Assembly: GCA_902617975.1 (NCBI GenBank)
Contig: CACMYV010000006.1
Coordinates: forward strand, 1 to 43,836
Direction: 5' to 3'
Length of the DNA stretch: 43,836 nucleotides
Origin: an uncultured Pelagibacteraceae bacterium
Lineage (GTDB): Bacteria > Pseudomonadota > Alphaproteobacteria > Pelagibacterales > Pelagibacteraceae
Shown here: one piece after another, positions 33,589 to 42,129 of the stretch
How positions within the stretch are numbered: the stretch's first letter is position 1
How the letters are laid out: every line of letters starts with the position of its first letter
Made by a program: the position numbers and the translations under genes
Notes under the pieces: generated by a model
Told to the model about the DNA's origin: nothing
The model's database searches: none
The model's input: only the letters and a program-made list of their open reading frames with translations

Positions 33589-33675
33589 TTGTTAAAATTA
33601 TAAGTATTTGTTCGAAAATTGAGATAATTTTCTCATTGAAATAATAATTTAATAGGATTTAATTTTGATTGTATA

Positions 33676-33689
33676 AATTGTTAACAATT
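33676..33689. repeat. 14-bp perfect palindrome before the LIV-type binding-protein gene
   Basis: AATTGTTAACAATT lies just downstream of a TATAAA-like box (33672-33677) and directly before the AAGGGA ribosome-binding site. It is placed to act as an operator or short leader hairpin. No clear -35 box is seen. Confidence 0.4.
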
Positions 33690-33700
33690 AAAGGGAAAAT

Positions 33701-34891
33701 ATGAAAAAATTACTAATAGGTATATTCGTGTTTATCTTAAGCTTTACTTCAAAAGCTTTTTCAGATGGGCATGGAATTAAAATGGGTATTATTTTAGGAT
33801 TTACTGGTCCAATTGAAACCCTAACACCTGCAATGGCTGCTTCTGCTGAACTTGCTTTTAAAGAAGCTTCAGATTCTGGCTCATTACTTGGTGGAAAAAA
33901 AATATCTGTAGAAAGAGCTGACTCAACTTGTGTTGATTCTGCTGCTGCTACAACTGCTGCTGAAGGTTTAGTTTCAGGTGGTGTTGTTGCTATTATGGGT
34001 GCTGATTGTTCTGGTGTTACAGGTGCAATAGCAACTAATGTTGCCGTACCAAATGGTGTTGTTATGATTTCACCATCAGCTACATCTCCAGGATTAACTG
34101 ATCTTAATGATAATGGTTATTTCTTTAGAACTGCTCCATCGGATGCTAGAGGAGGACAAGTCTTAGCGGATATTACAAAGGACAGAAAAGTTAAATCATT
34201 AGCTGTAACTCATACTAACAATGACTACGGAAAAGGTTTGGCTGATGTTTATGTAGCTGCAGTTAAAGCTCATGGTATTAAAGTAACAGCTGTTACAGCA
34301 CACGAAGAAGGTAAAGGTGACTATGGTGCAGAAGTAGCTACACTTGCAGCAGCGGGTGGAGATGCTCTTGCTGTTTTAGGTTACTTAGATCAAGCTGGTG
34401 GTAGTATAATTCAAGGATCGTTAGACTCTGGATCATTTGATACCTTTGTTCTTTCAGATGGAATGATTGGTGACTCTCTTACTGACAGATTTGGAAAAGA
34501 TTTAAATAAATCATTTGGATCTTTACCTGGATCAATGGGTAAAGGTGCTGGTATATTTAAAGAAGTTGCTAGTGCTGGTGGTATTGATTCATCAGGTCCT
34601 TACACAGGTGAAAGTTATGACGCGGCAGCCTTGATCACGCTTGCAATGCAAGCTGGTGGAAAAGCTGACAGAATGACTGTTCAAAAAAATGTAATGTCAG
34701 TAGCCAATGCTCCTGGAACAAAAATTTATCCAGGTGAATTAAAGAAAGCACTTGATTTATTAGCTAAAGGTAAAGCGGTAAACTATGAAGGTGCTACAGC
34801 TGTTGAATTTACAGATGTTGGTGAAGCTTTTGGATCTTTTATTGAAAAAGAAATAAAAGGTGGAAAGTTTAAAGACAAAAAGCAAAGATAA
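33701..34891 (+). CDS. Branched-chain amino acid-type ABC binding protein (LivJ-like)
   Basis: This 396-residue periplasmic protein has a signal peptide (hydrophobic core about residues 4-19, cleavage probably near 19-22, after KAFS). IKMGIILGFTGPIETL, ERADSTCVDSAAATTAAEGL and IMGADCSGVTGAIAT show the type-1 fold of LIV/urea/amide binding proteins. The two Cys in the last two segments match the usual N-lobe disulfide. The start is supported by the AAGGGA sequence 5-9 bases before the ATG. It is the only such binding protein in the window, though two sets of LIV ATPases are encoded. It is convergent with its probable transporter operon. The ligand is unknown; a neutral amino acid or amide is usual. 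Confidence 0.9.
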   Translation: MKKLLIGIFVFILSFTSKAFSDGHGIKMGIILGFTGPIETLTPAMAASAELAFKEASDSGSLLGGKKISVERADSTCVDSAAATTAAEGLVSGGVVAIMGADCSGVTGAIATNVAVPNGVVMISPSATSPGLTDLNDNGYFFRTAPSDARGGQVLADITKDRKVKSLAVTHTNNDYGKGLADVYVAAVKAHGIKVTAVTAHEEGKGDYGAEVATLAAAGGDALAVLGYLDQAGGSIIQGSLDSGSFDTFVLSDGMIGDSLTDRFGKDLNKSFGSLPGSMGKGAGIFKEVASAGGIDSSGPYTGESYDAAALITLAMQAGGKADRMTVQKNVMSVANAPGTKIYPGELKKALDLLAKGKAVNYEGATAVEFTDVGEAFGSFIEKEIKGGKFKDKKQR

Positions 34892-34900
34892 TTAGAAATT

Positions 34901-34928
34901 AAAACCCCAGTTTCTTAACTGGGGTTTT
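34901..34928. terminator. Bidirectional intrinsic terminator
   Basis: A 12-bp perfect stem (AAAACCCCAGTT, 34901-34912, with 34917-34928) has a 4-base loop. Its A-start and T-end allow it to work on both strands, ending the binding-protein message and the convergent livM operon. Confidence 0.92.
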
Positions 34929-34995
34929 AAAATAAATATTTGTCAGATAAATAAAATATTAATCCTAAAACAATACCTAATAAAATATAATACAT
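34927..34995 (-). CDS. Hydrophobic small ORF (22 residues) coupled to livM
   Basis: ATG at 34995-34993 shares its A with the livM stop (TAATG), and the frame runs 22 codons to a TAA at 34929-34927, right at the edge of the terminator stem. The peptide MYYILLGIVLGLIFYLSDKY (plus LF) is one predicted membrane helix with a short polar end. TAATG coupling is used by several neighbouring genes in this run, which favours translation. I do not recognise it. It could be a small membrane subunit or simply unselected sequence. Confidence 0.4.
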   Translation of the reverse strand: MYYILLGIVLGLIFYLSDKYLF

Positions 34996-36365
34996 TATTG
35001 TTTGATGATTTTTTCTGGAATAATTCCTTGTGGTCTATAACGCATTATTAAAAGTAAACCAATTCCAATAACCAAGAATCTAAAATATGGAGCACTTTCA
35101 ATTAAGTGAACTCTAACTGCATTAGTTTCTGGTAGATGGGATGTAAACAAATTAATTAAAAATAATGCAATTGGAGCAGCTTCGACCCATAAAAACCAAA
35201 CTACAAATCCCCCCAATATTGCTCCGAAATTATTTCCTGTTCCACCTACTATAACCATAACCCAAATTACAAAAGTATATCTCATAGGTCTGTAGCTACC
35301 TGGTGTAAACAAACCGTCATTTGTAACCATCATAGCTCCAGCTAAGCCAACAATTGCAGATCCCAAAATAAAAATAAGAAGATGCTCTTTAACAATATTT
35401 TTACCCATTGCACTTGCCGCCTCTTCATTATCTCTTATAGCTCTCATTTTTCTTCCCCAAGGTGAATAAAGGGCTTTCTGTGTCACAATTAACAAGATAA
35501 TAACAACAGTAAGAAATAAACCTGTAAAACATAATTTCACATAGACCGATGAAGCATCAATAACCATTTGATTTAGAGCTTCTTGCTTATCAGAGATTGA
35601 ATTAATCAAATTTAATTTTGATGAATTAAATTTTGTAACTAAATTTATAAACCATTCTGAAGTTTGTAGATCTATTTCGTATGGTGCTGGTCTTTTTAAT
35701 CCTATTACATTTTTTACACCTCTTGCCAACCATTCCTCATGTTTAATAATTGAAACGATAATTTCTGCTATTAATAATGTTGCAATAGCTAAATAATCTG
35801 CACGAAGACCTAATGCGATCTTTCCTATGACAAATGCTAAACCGCCAGCCAAAAGCGCACCGAAAATCCAGGAAAATAAAACGGGTAATCCCATGCCACC
35901 GAGAAATCCTGTCTTTGCTGGATCAACTGACTCTATAGCTTCTATCCCTGGTGCAGCAGTTACTCTTAGTAAAATTATTCCACCCAAGATTACAGAAGCT
36001 ACTGAGTAATTTCTTAATTTAGACTTATCAAATCTATTAAGTATAAATTTAACTACAAAGATAATTGCAACAATTATCCATATACAAGCTAAAATATTTA
36101 AACCTCCAACTTGCCAAGCTTTTTTGACTGGTTCAACCGAAACTAAAACTACAGCTAATCCTCCTAATGCTGTATATCCCATTATCCCAAAATTAATTAA
36201 TCCAGCATAACCCCATTGTATATTTGCTCCAATTGTCATAACTGCAGAAATTAAACAATAATTTAAAATAGTTAATGCTATAGACCAGGATTGAAATATC
36301 CCAACCAAAATTATTAAAAATATCATGATTGAATATGCGGCAATGACATTTTTATAATTCCTCAT
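34995..36365 (-). CDS. livM: Branched-chain amino acid-type ABC permease (LivM-like)
   Basis: This 456-residue membrane protein is longer than the usual 300-420 residues. It has roughly ten hydrophobic segments, the LivM motif YAGLINFGIMGYTALGG near residue 53, and the cytoplasmic coupling region SPWGRKMRAIRDNEEAASAMG. A polar stretch of about 70 residues (near 212-280) between membrane segments accounts for part of the extra length. The C-terminal LLIMRYRPQGIIPEK is typical. It overlaps livH by 4 bases (ATGA), and the small ORF at 34927-34995 starts in its stop codon. Confidence 0.9.
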   Translation of the reverse strand: MRNYKNVIAAYSIMIFLIILVGIFQSWSIALTILNYCLISAVMTIGANIQWGYAGLINFGIMGYTALGGLAVVLVSVEPVKKAWQVGGLNILACIWIIVAIIFVVKFILNRFDKSKLRNYSVASVILGGIILLRVTAAPGIEAIESVDPAKTGFLGGMGLPVLFSWIFGALLAGGLAFVIGKIALGLRADYLAIATLLIAEIIVSIIKHEEWLARGVKNVIGLKRPAPYEIDLQTSEWFINLVTKFNSSKLNLINSISDKQEALNQMVIDASSVYVKLCFTGLFLTVVIILLIVTQKALYSPWGRKMRAIRDNEEAASAMGKNIVKEHLLIFILGSAIVGLAGAMMVTNDGLFTPGSYRPMRYTFVIWVMVIVGGTGNNFGAILGGFVVWFLWVEAAPIALFLINLFTSHLPETNAVRVHLIESAPYFRFLVIGIGLLLIMRYRPQGIIPEKIIKQ

Positions 36366-37372
36366 ATTACTTTTCCTTTAAAGATACCTGACGGCCTTAT
36401 TAATAAAACAATTACTAAAATTGAGAATGAAACTGCAAACTTGTAATCTGTCGATAATAACTGGAGTAAAGAATCTGGCTCAAGATGTTCAGGTAATAGA
36501 TATGAAATAAATCTTTTGTATGCGTAAGTTACAAATATTTCTGCAAAGGCTATAACGTATCCACCTAGGAAGGCTCCAAATGGATTTCCGATTCCCCCAA
36601 CAATTGCTGCGGCGAATATTGGAAGCATATTATTAAAATAAACAAAAGGTCTATAACTTTTATCTAAACCGTATAATACTCCACCAATAGTGGCTAAAAT
36701 TCCTGCGATGACCCATGTTATCAAAACAACTCTCTTAGGATCTATACCAGACAATAATGCTAAATCTTCATTGTCTGAATAAGCTCTCATACTTGTTCCA
36801 GTTTTAGTTTTATTTAAAAACCAAAACATTATTGAAACAACAATTAAGGTTACAATTATTGTTATTGCTTGTGTTGATTTTAAAGTTATACCTTCTGCAA
36901 GACCAGTCATTTCTTTAAATTCTGTTGCTTTAATTATAAATTTTTCACCATCTAAAAATCTTCTGTCGGATGGTCCAATGATTATTCTAATTAAGGCTTG
37001 AGTGACAAACATTACCCCTACACTAACCATTGCAAACTGAACTGGAGGACTTTTTTTTATCCTGTAATAACTGAAAACAAATTTGTCTATGATTAACATA
37101 TATAAAATCATCATTAGGATGGCGAAAGGAATTGTTAAAAGTGCTGTTGGTAAAACACCTAATCCAAAACCTAAGGACTGAAAATAATATGTTAGAATAA
37201 CTGCAAACATTGTTCCAAAAGACATCATGTCTCCGGTTGCAAAATTAGCAAATCTTAAAACTGCATAAATTAAAGTAACAAAAATAGCACCTAAAGCTAA
37301 TTGTGAACCATAAGCTAACGCTGGTATTACTGTAAAATTAAAAAGTACAATTATTGCATTTAAGAAATCCAT
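36362..37372 (-). CDS. livH: Branched-chain amino acid-type ABC permease (LivH-like)
   Basis: This 336-residue permease has about eight hydrophobic segments, starting with the LivH-like LALGAIFVTLIYAVLRFANFA. A coupling loop (TKTGTSMRAYSDNEDLALLSGID) and FAAAIVGGIGNPFGAFLGG, the hallmark of the family, follow. It forms the membrane channel with LivM. It overlaps livF upstream (TAATG at 37372) and livM downstream, so translation of the whole set is probably coupled. Confidence 0.9.
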   Translation of the reverse strand: MDFLNAIIVLFNFTVIPALAYGSQLALGAIFVTLIYAVLRFANFATGDMMSFGTMFAVILTYYFQSLGFGLGVLPTALLTIPFAILMMILYMLIIDKFVFSYYRIKKSPPVQFAMVSVGVMFVTQALIRIIIGPSDRRFLDGEKFIIKATEFKEMTGLAEGITLKSTQAITIIVTLIVVSIMFWFLNKTKTGTSMRAYSDNEDLALLSGIDPKRVVLITWVIAGILATIGGVLYGLDKSYRPFVYFNNMLPIFAAAIVGGIGNPFGAFLGGYVIAFAEIFVTYAYKRFISYLLPEHLEPDSLLQLLSTDYKFAVSFSILVIVLLIRPSGIFKGKVI

Positions 37373-38079
37373 TATGCTCCCAAAAATGATCTACGAACTT
37401 CGGGATCTTCAAGTAAATCATTACCGGATCCCTCAAATTTATTTTGACCTGTTACCAATACATAGCCTCGATCTGAAATACTTAATGCTTGCTTTGCATT
37501 TTGCTCAACCATAATAACGGCAACATTTGTTTTTTTAACTTTTATAATATGTTCAAACAATTCATCCATTACAATTGGAGAAACTCCAGCTGTGGGCTCA
37601 TCTAACATAAGAACTGACGGATCACTCATTAAAGCTCTTCCAAGCGCGACTTGCTGACGTTGTCCGCCAGATAATTGTCCGACGACTTGGGATTTTTTTT
37701 CACTCAAGATTGGAAATAAGCTATAAATACTCTCAATTTTATTTTCTAAACTACCTTCTGTCAAAAAGCCACCAATCTCTAAATTTTCTCTTACAGTCAA
37801 CTCAGCAAATACATTTCTTGTTTGTGGAACAAATGAAATACCCTTTTTTACTCGATCTTGAGGATTAATTTTTGAAATATCTTCACCATTCAAAGTTACA
37901 GAACCTGATTTTAATTTTAATAATCCGAGCATCGCTTTCATGGCTGTTGATTTGCCAGCACCATTGGGACCTAAAATAGCTACTATCTCTCCCCTATTGG
38001 CAGTTATAGAACATGAACTAATAATATCAGGGCCCTCCCCATAACCTGCAGTCATTTTTGCTCCTTCAAAGTATGCCAT
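37372..38079 (-). CDS. livF: LIV-type ABC transporter ATPase (LivF-like)
   Basis: This 235-residue ATPase has Walker A GPNGAGKST, signature LSGGQRQQVALGRAL, Walker B VLMLDEPTAGVSP and the switch region VEQNAKQAL, which is characteristic of LivF. It pairs with the LivG-like ATPase, whose stop overlaps its ATG (TAATG at 38079). The family serves transporters for branched-chain amino acids, urea and amides. Confidence 0.92.
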   Translation of the reverse strand: MAYFEGAKMTAGYGEGPDIISSCSITANRGEIVAILGPNGAGKSTAMKAMLGLLKLKSGSVTLNGEDISKINPQDRVKKGISFVPQTRNVFAELTVRENLEIGGFLTEGSLENKIESIYSLFPILSEKKSQVVGQLSGGQRQQVALGRALMSDPSVLMLDEPTAGVSPIVMDELFEHIIKVKKTNVAVIMVEQNAKQALSISDRGYVLVTGQNKFEGSGNDLLEDPEVRRSFLGA

Positions 38080-38867
38080 TAATTTTCTTTTTTTGTTACG
38101 TTTGACTTTCCAAGATAGCTCTCAATTACTTTTTCATTTTTTTTGACTTCTTCAGATGTTCCTTCAAATAAAACTGAACCATCTGCCATTACTATTACCG
38201 GATCACACATTCTGCTTATAAAATCCATATCATGTTCAATCATACAAAAAGTGTAATTTTTTTCTTTATTCAATTTTAATATTGCAGTTCCTAGATCTTT
38301 TAAAAGTGTTCGATTAACTCCCGCTCCCACTTCATCAAGTAAAACCAATTTTGCATCAACCATCATAGTTCTTCCTAATTCTAATAATTTTTTTTGACCT
38401 CCTGAAAGATTTCCTGCCCTTTCATTTGCTAAATGTGATAAATTAAGAAAATCTACAACTTCATAGGCTTTTTCTCTAATAACTTTTTCCTCTTTTTTAA
38501 CTAGTCCTGGTTTAATAAGTGCATTTAATAAATTTTCTCCGCTTTGATTTGAAGGCACCATCATTAAGTTTTCTAAAACTGTTAAGTTTGAAAATTCATG
38601 TGCAATCTGAAAGGTTCTTAATAATCCTCTGCCGAATAACTCATGTGATGGTACATCAGTAATATTTTCATCATTAAATATTACCTCTCCATCATTAGAT
38701 TTTAAATTTCCAGCTATTAAATTAAATAATGTTGTTTTCCCTGAACCGTTTGGGCCAATTATTCCAGTTATTGAACCCGATCTAATATTTAATGAGCAAT
38801 TTGATACTGCTGCTAGTCCTCCAAATAATTTTGTAAGATTATTTACCTGTAAGATATTGTCAGACAT
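38079..38867 (-). CDS. livG: LIV-type ABC transporter ATPase (LivG-like)
   Basis: This 262-residue ATPase has Walker A GPNGSGKTT, signature LSGGQKKLLELGR, and the LivG-type IEHDMDFISRMCDPVIVM. Walker B reads LVLLDEVGAGVN, with Val where nearly all ABC ATPases have Pro; the catalytic Glu is intact. It begins 1 bp downstream of the ProC-like gene, which ties that enzyme to the transporter operon. Confidence 0.92.
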   Translation of the reverse strand: MSDNILQVNNLTKLFGGLAAVSNCSLNIRSGSITGIIGPNGSGKTTLFNLIAGNLKSNDGEVIFNDENITDVPSHELFGRGLLRTFQIAHEFSNLTVLENLMMVPSNQSGENLLNALIKPGLVKKEEKVIREKAYEVVDFLNLSHLANERAGNLSGGQKKLLELGRTMMVDAKLVLLDEVGAGVNRTLLKDLGTAILKLNKEKNYTFCMIEHDMDFISRMCDPVIVMADGSVLFEGTSEEVKKNEKVIESYLGKSNVTKKEN

Positions 38868-38868
38868 T

Positions 38869-39642
38869 TTACTTACTTTTTTTTAATCTATTCAAGACGC
38901 TATTTGCTGTTCTATTCAGAGATTTATAAAATCCAAGTTTTCTTAATTCTTTAACAGCTTGTTCATTTAAACCTTTTGGGGTTTGTGAATTTTTAACAAG
39001 GACTTTTAAATCTTTATTTGAATTAATTTTTGCATCTTCAGATAAAGCAATAAATAACGAGGTAATATACTTTTGAGAGTCTCTTCTATTAATTCCCTTT
39101 TTTACCAACCATTCACTCAGAGTTTGTAGTAATTCATAAAATGGTGCCATCATTGATGAAGTTGACCAAAAATTTAGTGATAGGTTTTCATTTTTTATTT
39201 CAACAGATGTGCCAAGCTTATTAAAAAAATTTCTAACTTGTTTATCTGGTGGAAAAATTGGTACCGGTCCTTTTCTAAGAGAAATTGGAGGTAAAGGAAT
39301 TGCTCTAATAATCTTGGCTTTAACTTTAATATATTTTTTTAATTCAGTCATTTTTATAGTTGATATAAAACTTATTATCGTTTGACCTTTTTTAAATTTT
39401 AATTTTGGAAGAATAATTTTTCCAATCGTTGGTGTTACTGCTAAAAAAACCCAATTTGATTGATTTATAATATCCTGATTATCAGCAGATATTTTTATCT
39501 TTTTACTTTTTCCTCTAAGTTCACTTGAAATTTTTGAATTTCTCTTTGAAACAATTATTTTATTAATTTTTAATTTTGACCCCAGTATTCCGTTGATTAC
39601 TGATTTCGAGATATGTCCTGTACCAATAAATCCGATTTTCAT
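38869..39642 (-). CDS. Pyrroline-5-carboxylate reductase family protein (ProC-like)
   Basis: This 257-residue protein has the N-terminal NADP-binding KIGFIGTGHISKSVI and the ProC C-terminal pattern VKNSQTPKGLNEQAVKELRKLGF. It is rich in Lys and differs from housekeeping ProC; for instance AIPLPPISLRKGPVPIF replaces the usual RxMPNTPxxxG segment. It may reduce a cyclic imine other than pyrroline-5-carboxylate, such as a lysine-derived piperideine carboxylate. It lies between csiD (33 bp upstream) and livG (1 bp downstream). Confidence 0.72.
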   Translation of the reverse strand: MKIGFIGTGHISKSVINGILGSKLKINKIIVSKRNSKISSELRGKSKKIKISADNQDIINQSNWVFLAVTPTIGKIILPKLKFKKGQTIISFISTIKMTELKKYIKVKAKIIRAIPLPPISLRKGPVPIFPPDKQVRNFFNKLGTSVEIKNENLSLNFWSTSSMMAPFYELLQTLSEWLVKKGINRRDSQKYITSLFIALSEDAKINSNKDLKVLVKNSQTPKGLNEQAVKELRKLGFYKSLNRTANSVLNRLKKSK

Positions 39643-39675
39643 GATAAACTAAGTGATTATTATCACTAAAATTAA

Positions 39676-40596
39676 TTAATTAGTAAAAAAAGAACCTCTA
39701 ATTCTTAGTAATTCTCTTGATAATTTTTTATTTTCTACAAATGGTTTTCTACCATGAAGCCAGAAATAGTTATTTGCAACTACTGAAAAGCCAACTGGTA
39801 AAGGCATTACAATCTTTTTTTGACTTCCTTCTAAAGAGTCTGATAATTTTTGTAGAAATAATCCTTGTTCCATATTTTTGGGCTCAGGAAATTGGTCTAT
39901 GTAAGAAATTTGTGGTTTTCCATTTTCGTCTTCTGAAAAAACAGGATGTTCCACCTTGTAATCAACATTTTTACTTTTAGGAGAACCCCATATAAAGTTT
40001 TGTTTTCCAACTTTATCATTAGTTAAGCTATCTAAATGTTCCCAATCATCAAGGTGTAACATTGCAGTTTCACCTCCTTGAACATTTTCTTCCTCCATTT
40101 TTAACATTAATAACCAATCAGTTTTTTCTTTGACGTAAGTTCCATCAGTATGAAGATCCATATTAGTATATGCTTTTCTAAGATATGAGTCGCTATTATC
40201 CTCATGTTTAACATGAAATCTCGCATAATATTTTCCAGCCATTGAATCAAAATTTGGATTACCTAGTAAGTGTGTTACAGCTGTTGATAGTTTAATAAGA
40301 AAATTGTTATCAATTTTTTTGGATTTATTTTTAGGTCCTATAACGAAACAACCTGTGTCTCTATCTCTTAATATAGAGTTTATAAATTTTCCCAGCTTTC
40401 CACCCGTTGAATCATCTAAAGATTTTGCAAGTGTAAATCTAGTAAAAGGTTTATATTCAAGAGCTGTAATATCAAATTTTTTAAAAGGAAATATTAGTTT
40501 ATCTATAATTTCATCTTCAATTTTAATATTGATTATTCTTTTGGAATAATCACTAAATGAAATATCAAACCCTTGAATAGTATCTAAGCTATCCAT
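39676..40596 (-). CDS. csiD: Glutarate 2-hydroxylase (CsiD/GlaH), Fe(II)/2-oxoglutarate dioxygenase
   Basis: This 306-residue protein aligns by eye through most of its length with E. coli CsiD (325 residues): ALEYKPFTRF, AVTHLLGNPNFDSMAGKYYARF, NSDSYLRKAY, LLHLDD-like MLHLDDWEHLD and YIDQFPEPK. The Fe ligands are H149 and D151 in DLHTDGTYV and H281 in WLHGR, and the 2-oxoglutarate-binding Arg is in ELLRIRG. CsiD hydroxylates glutarate, an end product of lysine and 5-aminovalerate breakdown, to L-2-hydroxyglutarate. Its partners GabD, GabT and LhgO are not in the window. It sits in a run of LIV-type transporter genes, 5 bp after the pentapeptide-repeat gene. Confidence 0.88.
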   Translation of the reverse strand: MDSLDTIQGFDISFSDYSKRIINIKIEDEIIDKLIFPFKKFDITALEYKPFTRFTLAKSLDDSTGGKLGKFINSILRDRDTGCFVIGPKNKSKKIDNNFLIKLSTAVTHLLGNPNFDSMAGKYYARFHVKHEDNSDSYLRKAYTNMDLHTDGTYVKEKTDWLLMLKMEEENVQGGETAMLHLDDWEHLDSLTNDKVGKQNFIWGSPKSKNVDYKVEHPVFSEDENGKPQISYIDQFPEPKNMEQGLFLQKLSDSLEGSQKKIVMPLPVGFSVVANNYFWLHGRKPFVENKKLSRELLRIRGSFFTN

Positions 40597-40601
40597 TATA
40601 A

Positions 40602-41108
40602 TTATTTGTTACAAACTCCAATTGAATTTGGTCCACATGTTTCACCATTAGTCCATGTTGCTCCAATTAAATTTGCTCCATCAAAATTAGCATTGGTCAT
40701 ATTTGATGAAGTAAAATTAGCTTCCATTAAATTTGCATTTTGAAAATTTGCTTCAATCAATGTTGAGCCCATAAAATCAACTCTTGTCATATTGGCTCCT
40801 GTAAAGTTAGCTTTTTCGAAATTTCCACCAACTAGAGTTGACTCATATAAGTTAGCTCTAACAAATGTTGACTCTGGAAAAGTTCCAAATGACAAGTTAG
40901 AAGTCATCATAATGCTTTTATCAAAATTTACTTGTATAAAACTTGCGAATGATAAGTTTGAGTTAGGCAAATAACTACCTTGCAAATCTTGTCCATCTGA
41001 AAATCTACAGTTAGTATAATCAACTCCATCAGTTAAAGGATCATCACATGCTGCTTGTGAAATACCTGGTATTAAAATTAAGAACAATAGTAAAATAATT
41101 TTTTTCAT
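40602..41108 (-). CDS. Exported pentapeptide-repeat protein
   Basis: This 168-residue protein has a signal peptide (Lys-Lys start, a run of Leu/Ile, cleavage after SQA near residue 19). About 20 tandem A(N/D)(L/F)xx-type pentapeptides follow from roughly residue 40 to 150, for example ANFTGANMTR and ANFDGANLIG. These should form a right-handed quadrilateral beta-helix in the periplasm. Cys residues sit near both ends (CDDP, NCRF; CGPNSIGVC), so disulfides could cap the helix. No function is known for most of these proteins. It directly abuts azlD (no gap) and precedes csiD. Confidence 0.87.
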   Translation of the reverse strand: MKKIILLLFLILIPGISQAACDDPLTDGVDYTNCRFSDGQDLQGSYLPNSNLSFASFIQVNFDKSIMMTSNLSFGTFPESTFVRANLYESTLVGGNFEKANFTGANMTRVDFMGSTLIEANFQNANLMEANFTSSNMTNANFDGANLIGATWTNGETCGPNSIGVCNK

Positions 41109-41435
41109 TTATATCGTAAAGCTACTTAATAAAAACATAATGATAGCAGAGAATAAAGTTGGGTAAACTAAATTATTTCTAGTTAATTTAAAAATTATTA
41201 TTGCTAAAAGTACAACAATAAATCTGGAAAAGTAATTACTGTCAGAAAGTGCACCAGCTGGAAATATTATCATTCTAGAAATTAGAGCCGCCAATGTCGA
41301 ATAGGCTAAATAATTAAACCACCTATATATTTTAGTATTTTCATCTATTATTTCAGAAGTAAAAGCTCCTAAAAACCTTGAGATATAAGTTGCTAAGGAT
41401 GTAATAACTATTATTAAAACAATATTAGCTGACAT
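41109..41435 (-). CDS. azlD: AzlD-family branched-chain amino acid exporter subunit
   Basis: This 108-residue protein has about four hydrophobic segments with the AzlD pattern TSLATYISRFLGAF near the start and FNYLAYSTLAALISR centrally. AzlD is the small partner of AzlC, and the pair exports branched-chain amino acids and analogues. It overlaps azlC by 11 bases. Confidence 0.87.
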   Translation of the reverse strand: MSANIVLIIVITSLATYISRFLGAFTSEIIDENTKIYRWFNYLAYSTLAALISRMIIFPAGALSDSNYFSRFIVVLLAIIIFKLTRNNLVYPTLFSAIIMFLLSSFTI

Positions 41436-42129
41436 TTTTCTCCCCTATTACAAAAGCAACAGTTCCAGCTACAAATCCACCAATCAAAACACACCAATCA
41501 GGACTAATAAAATAAAATAAAGGTCCTAAGATAGCTCCTAAAATTATTGAAACATTTAATTGTATAGACTTCATCACTCCTATCATTGTGCAAGTAAAAT
41601 AAATTGGATTAATTATAGCTAATCCAATCATCATTTCTCTATTTAAGAAATCAGCAGAGTAATAACCTAAGATAGTTGAAAAAATTGCTATCAACCAAGT
41701 TGCAGTTCCAATTCCTATCCAAAAATCGACTCTATATTTTTTTTCAATATCTTTATAATTATTTTTAAGAATTAACCACGAAGATACCGCAACAAAATGA
41801 CAGGATAAATAATACTTCCATCTTGGTTGACTTTGGTGCTTTAACAATGGCATTAAAGATACAGTCATCGGATACAATCTTGCATTAACTAACCAAACTG
41901 CAAAAAATAAATTAAGTAACGAAACGCCAATCAAAATTGATTCTGCCATCACAAGTGAGCCAGGTAATGCATAAGTTAAAAAAGTAGAAAAAATACTTTC
42001 TTGAATTGTAAAACCTAAATTTTTTAGTAATGCACCTATTGCTAAAAAGCTTAAACCTAAAGCAATTGCAGGGCTATCGAATTCTTTTGCACAAAGAATT
42101 CCTTTGAAAAAATATTTTGAATTAATCAT
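41425..42129 (-). CDS. azlC: AzlC-family amino acid exporter subunit
   Basis: This 234-residue protein has seven or so hydrophobic segments. The AzlC repeat regions are seen in FLTYALPGSLVMAES and LLNLFFAVWLVNARLYPM, the latter being the family signature (NxRxxxM). With AzlD it would export branched-chain or related amino acids. Its ATG overlaps the end of the LivF-like gene upstream by 4 bases, so an exporter is translated with an importer's ATPases, perhaps to balance amino acid pools. Confidence 0.88.
   Translation of the reverse strand: MINSKYFFKGILCAKEFDSPAIALGLSFLAIGALLKNLGFTIQESIFSTFLTYALPGSLVMAESILIGVSLLNLFFAVWLVNARLYPMTVSLMPLLKHQSQPRWKYYLSCHFVAVSSWLILKNNYKDIEKKYRVDFWIGIGTATWLIAIFSTILGYYSADFLNREMMIGLAIINPIYFTCTMIGVMKSIQLNVSIILGAILGPLFYFISPDWCVLIGGFVAGTVAFVIGEKNVS

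Noticed and set aside
39652-39667. Short inverted repeat AGTGAT-N4-ATCACT between csiD and the ProC-like gene
   Set aside because: Six AT-rich base pairs with no T run; too weak to call a terminator or operator.
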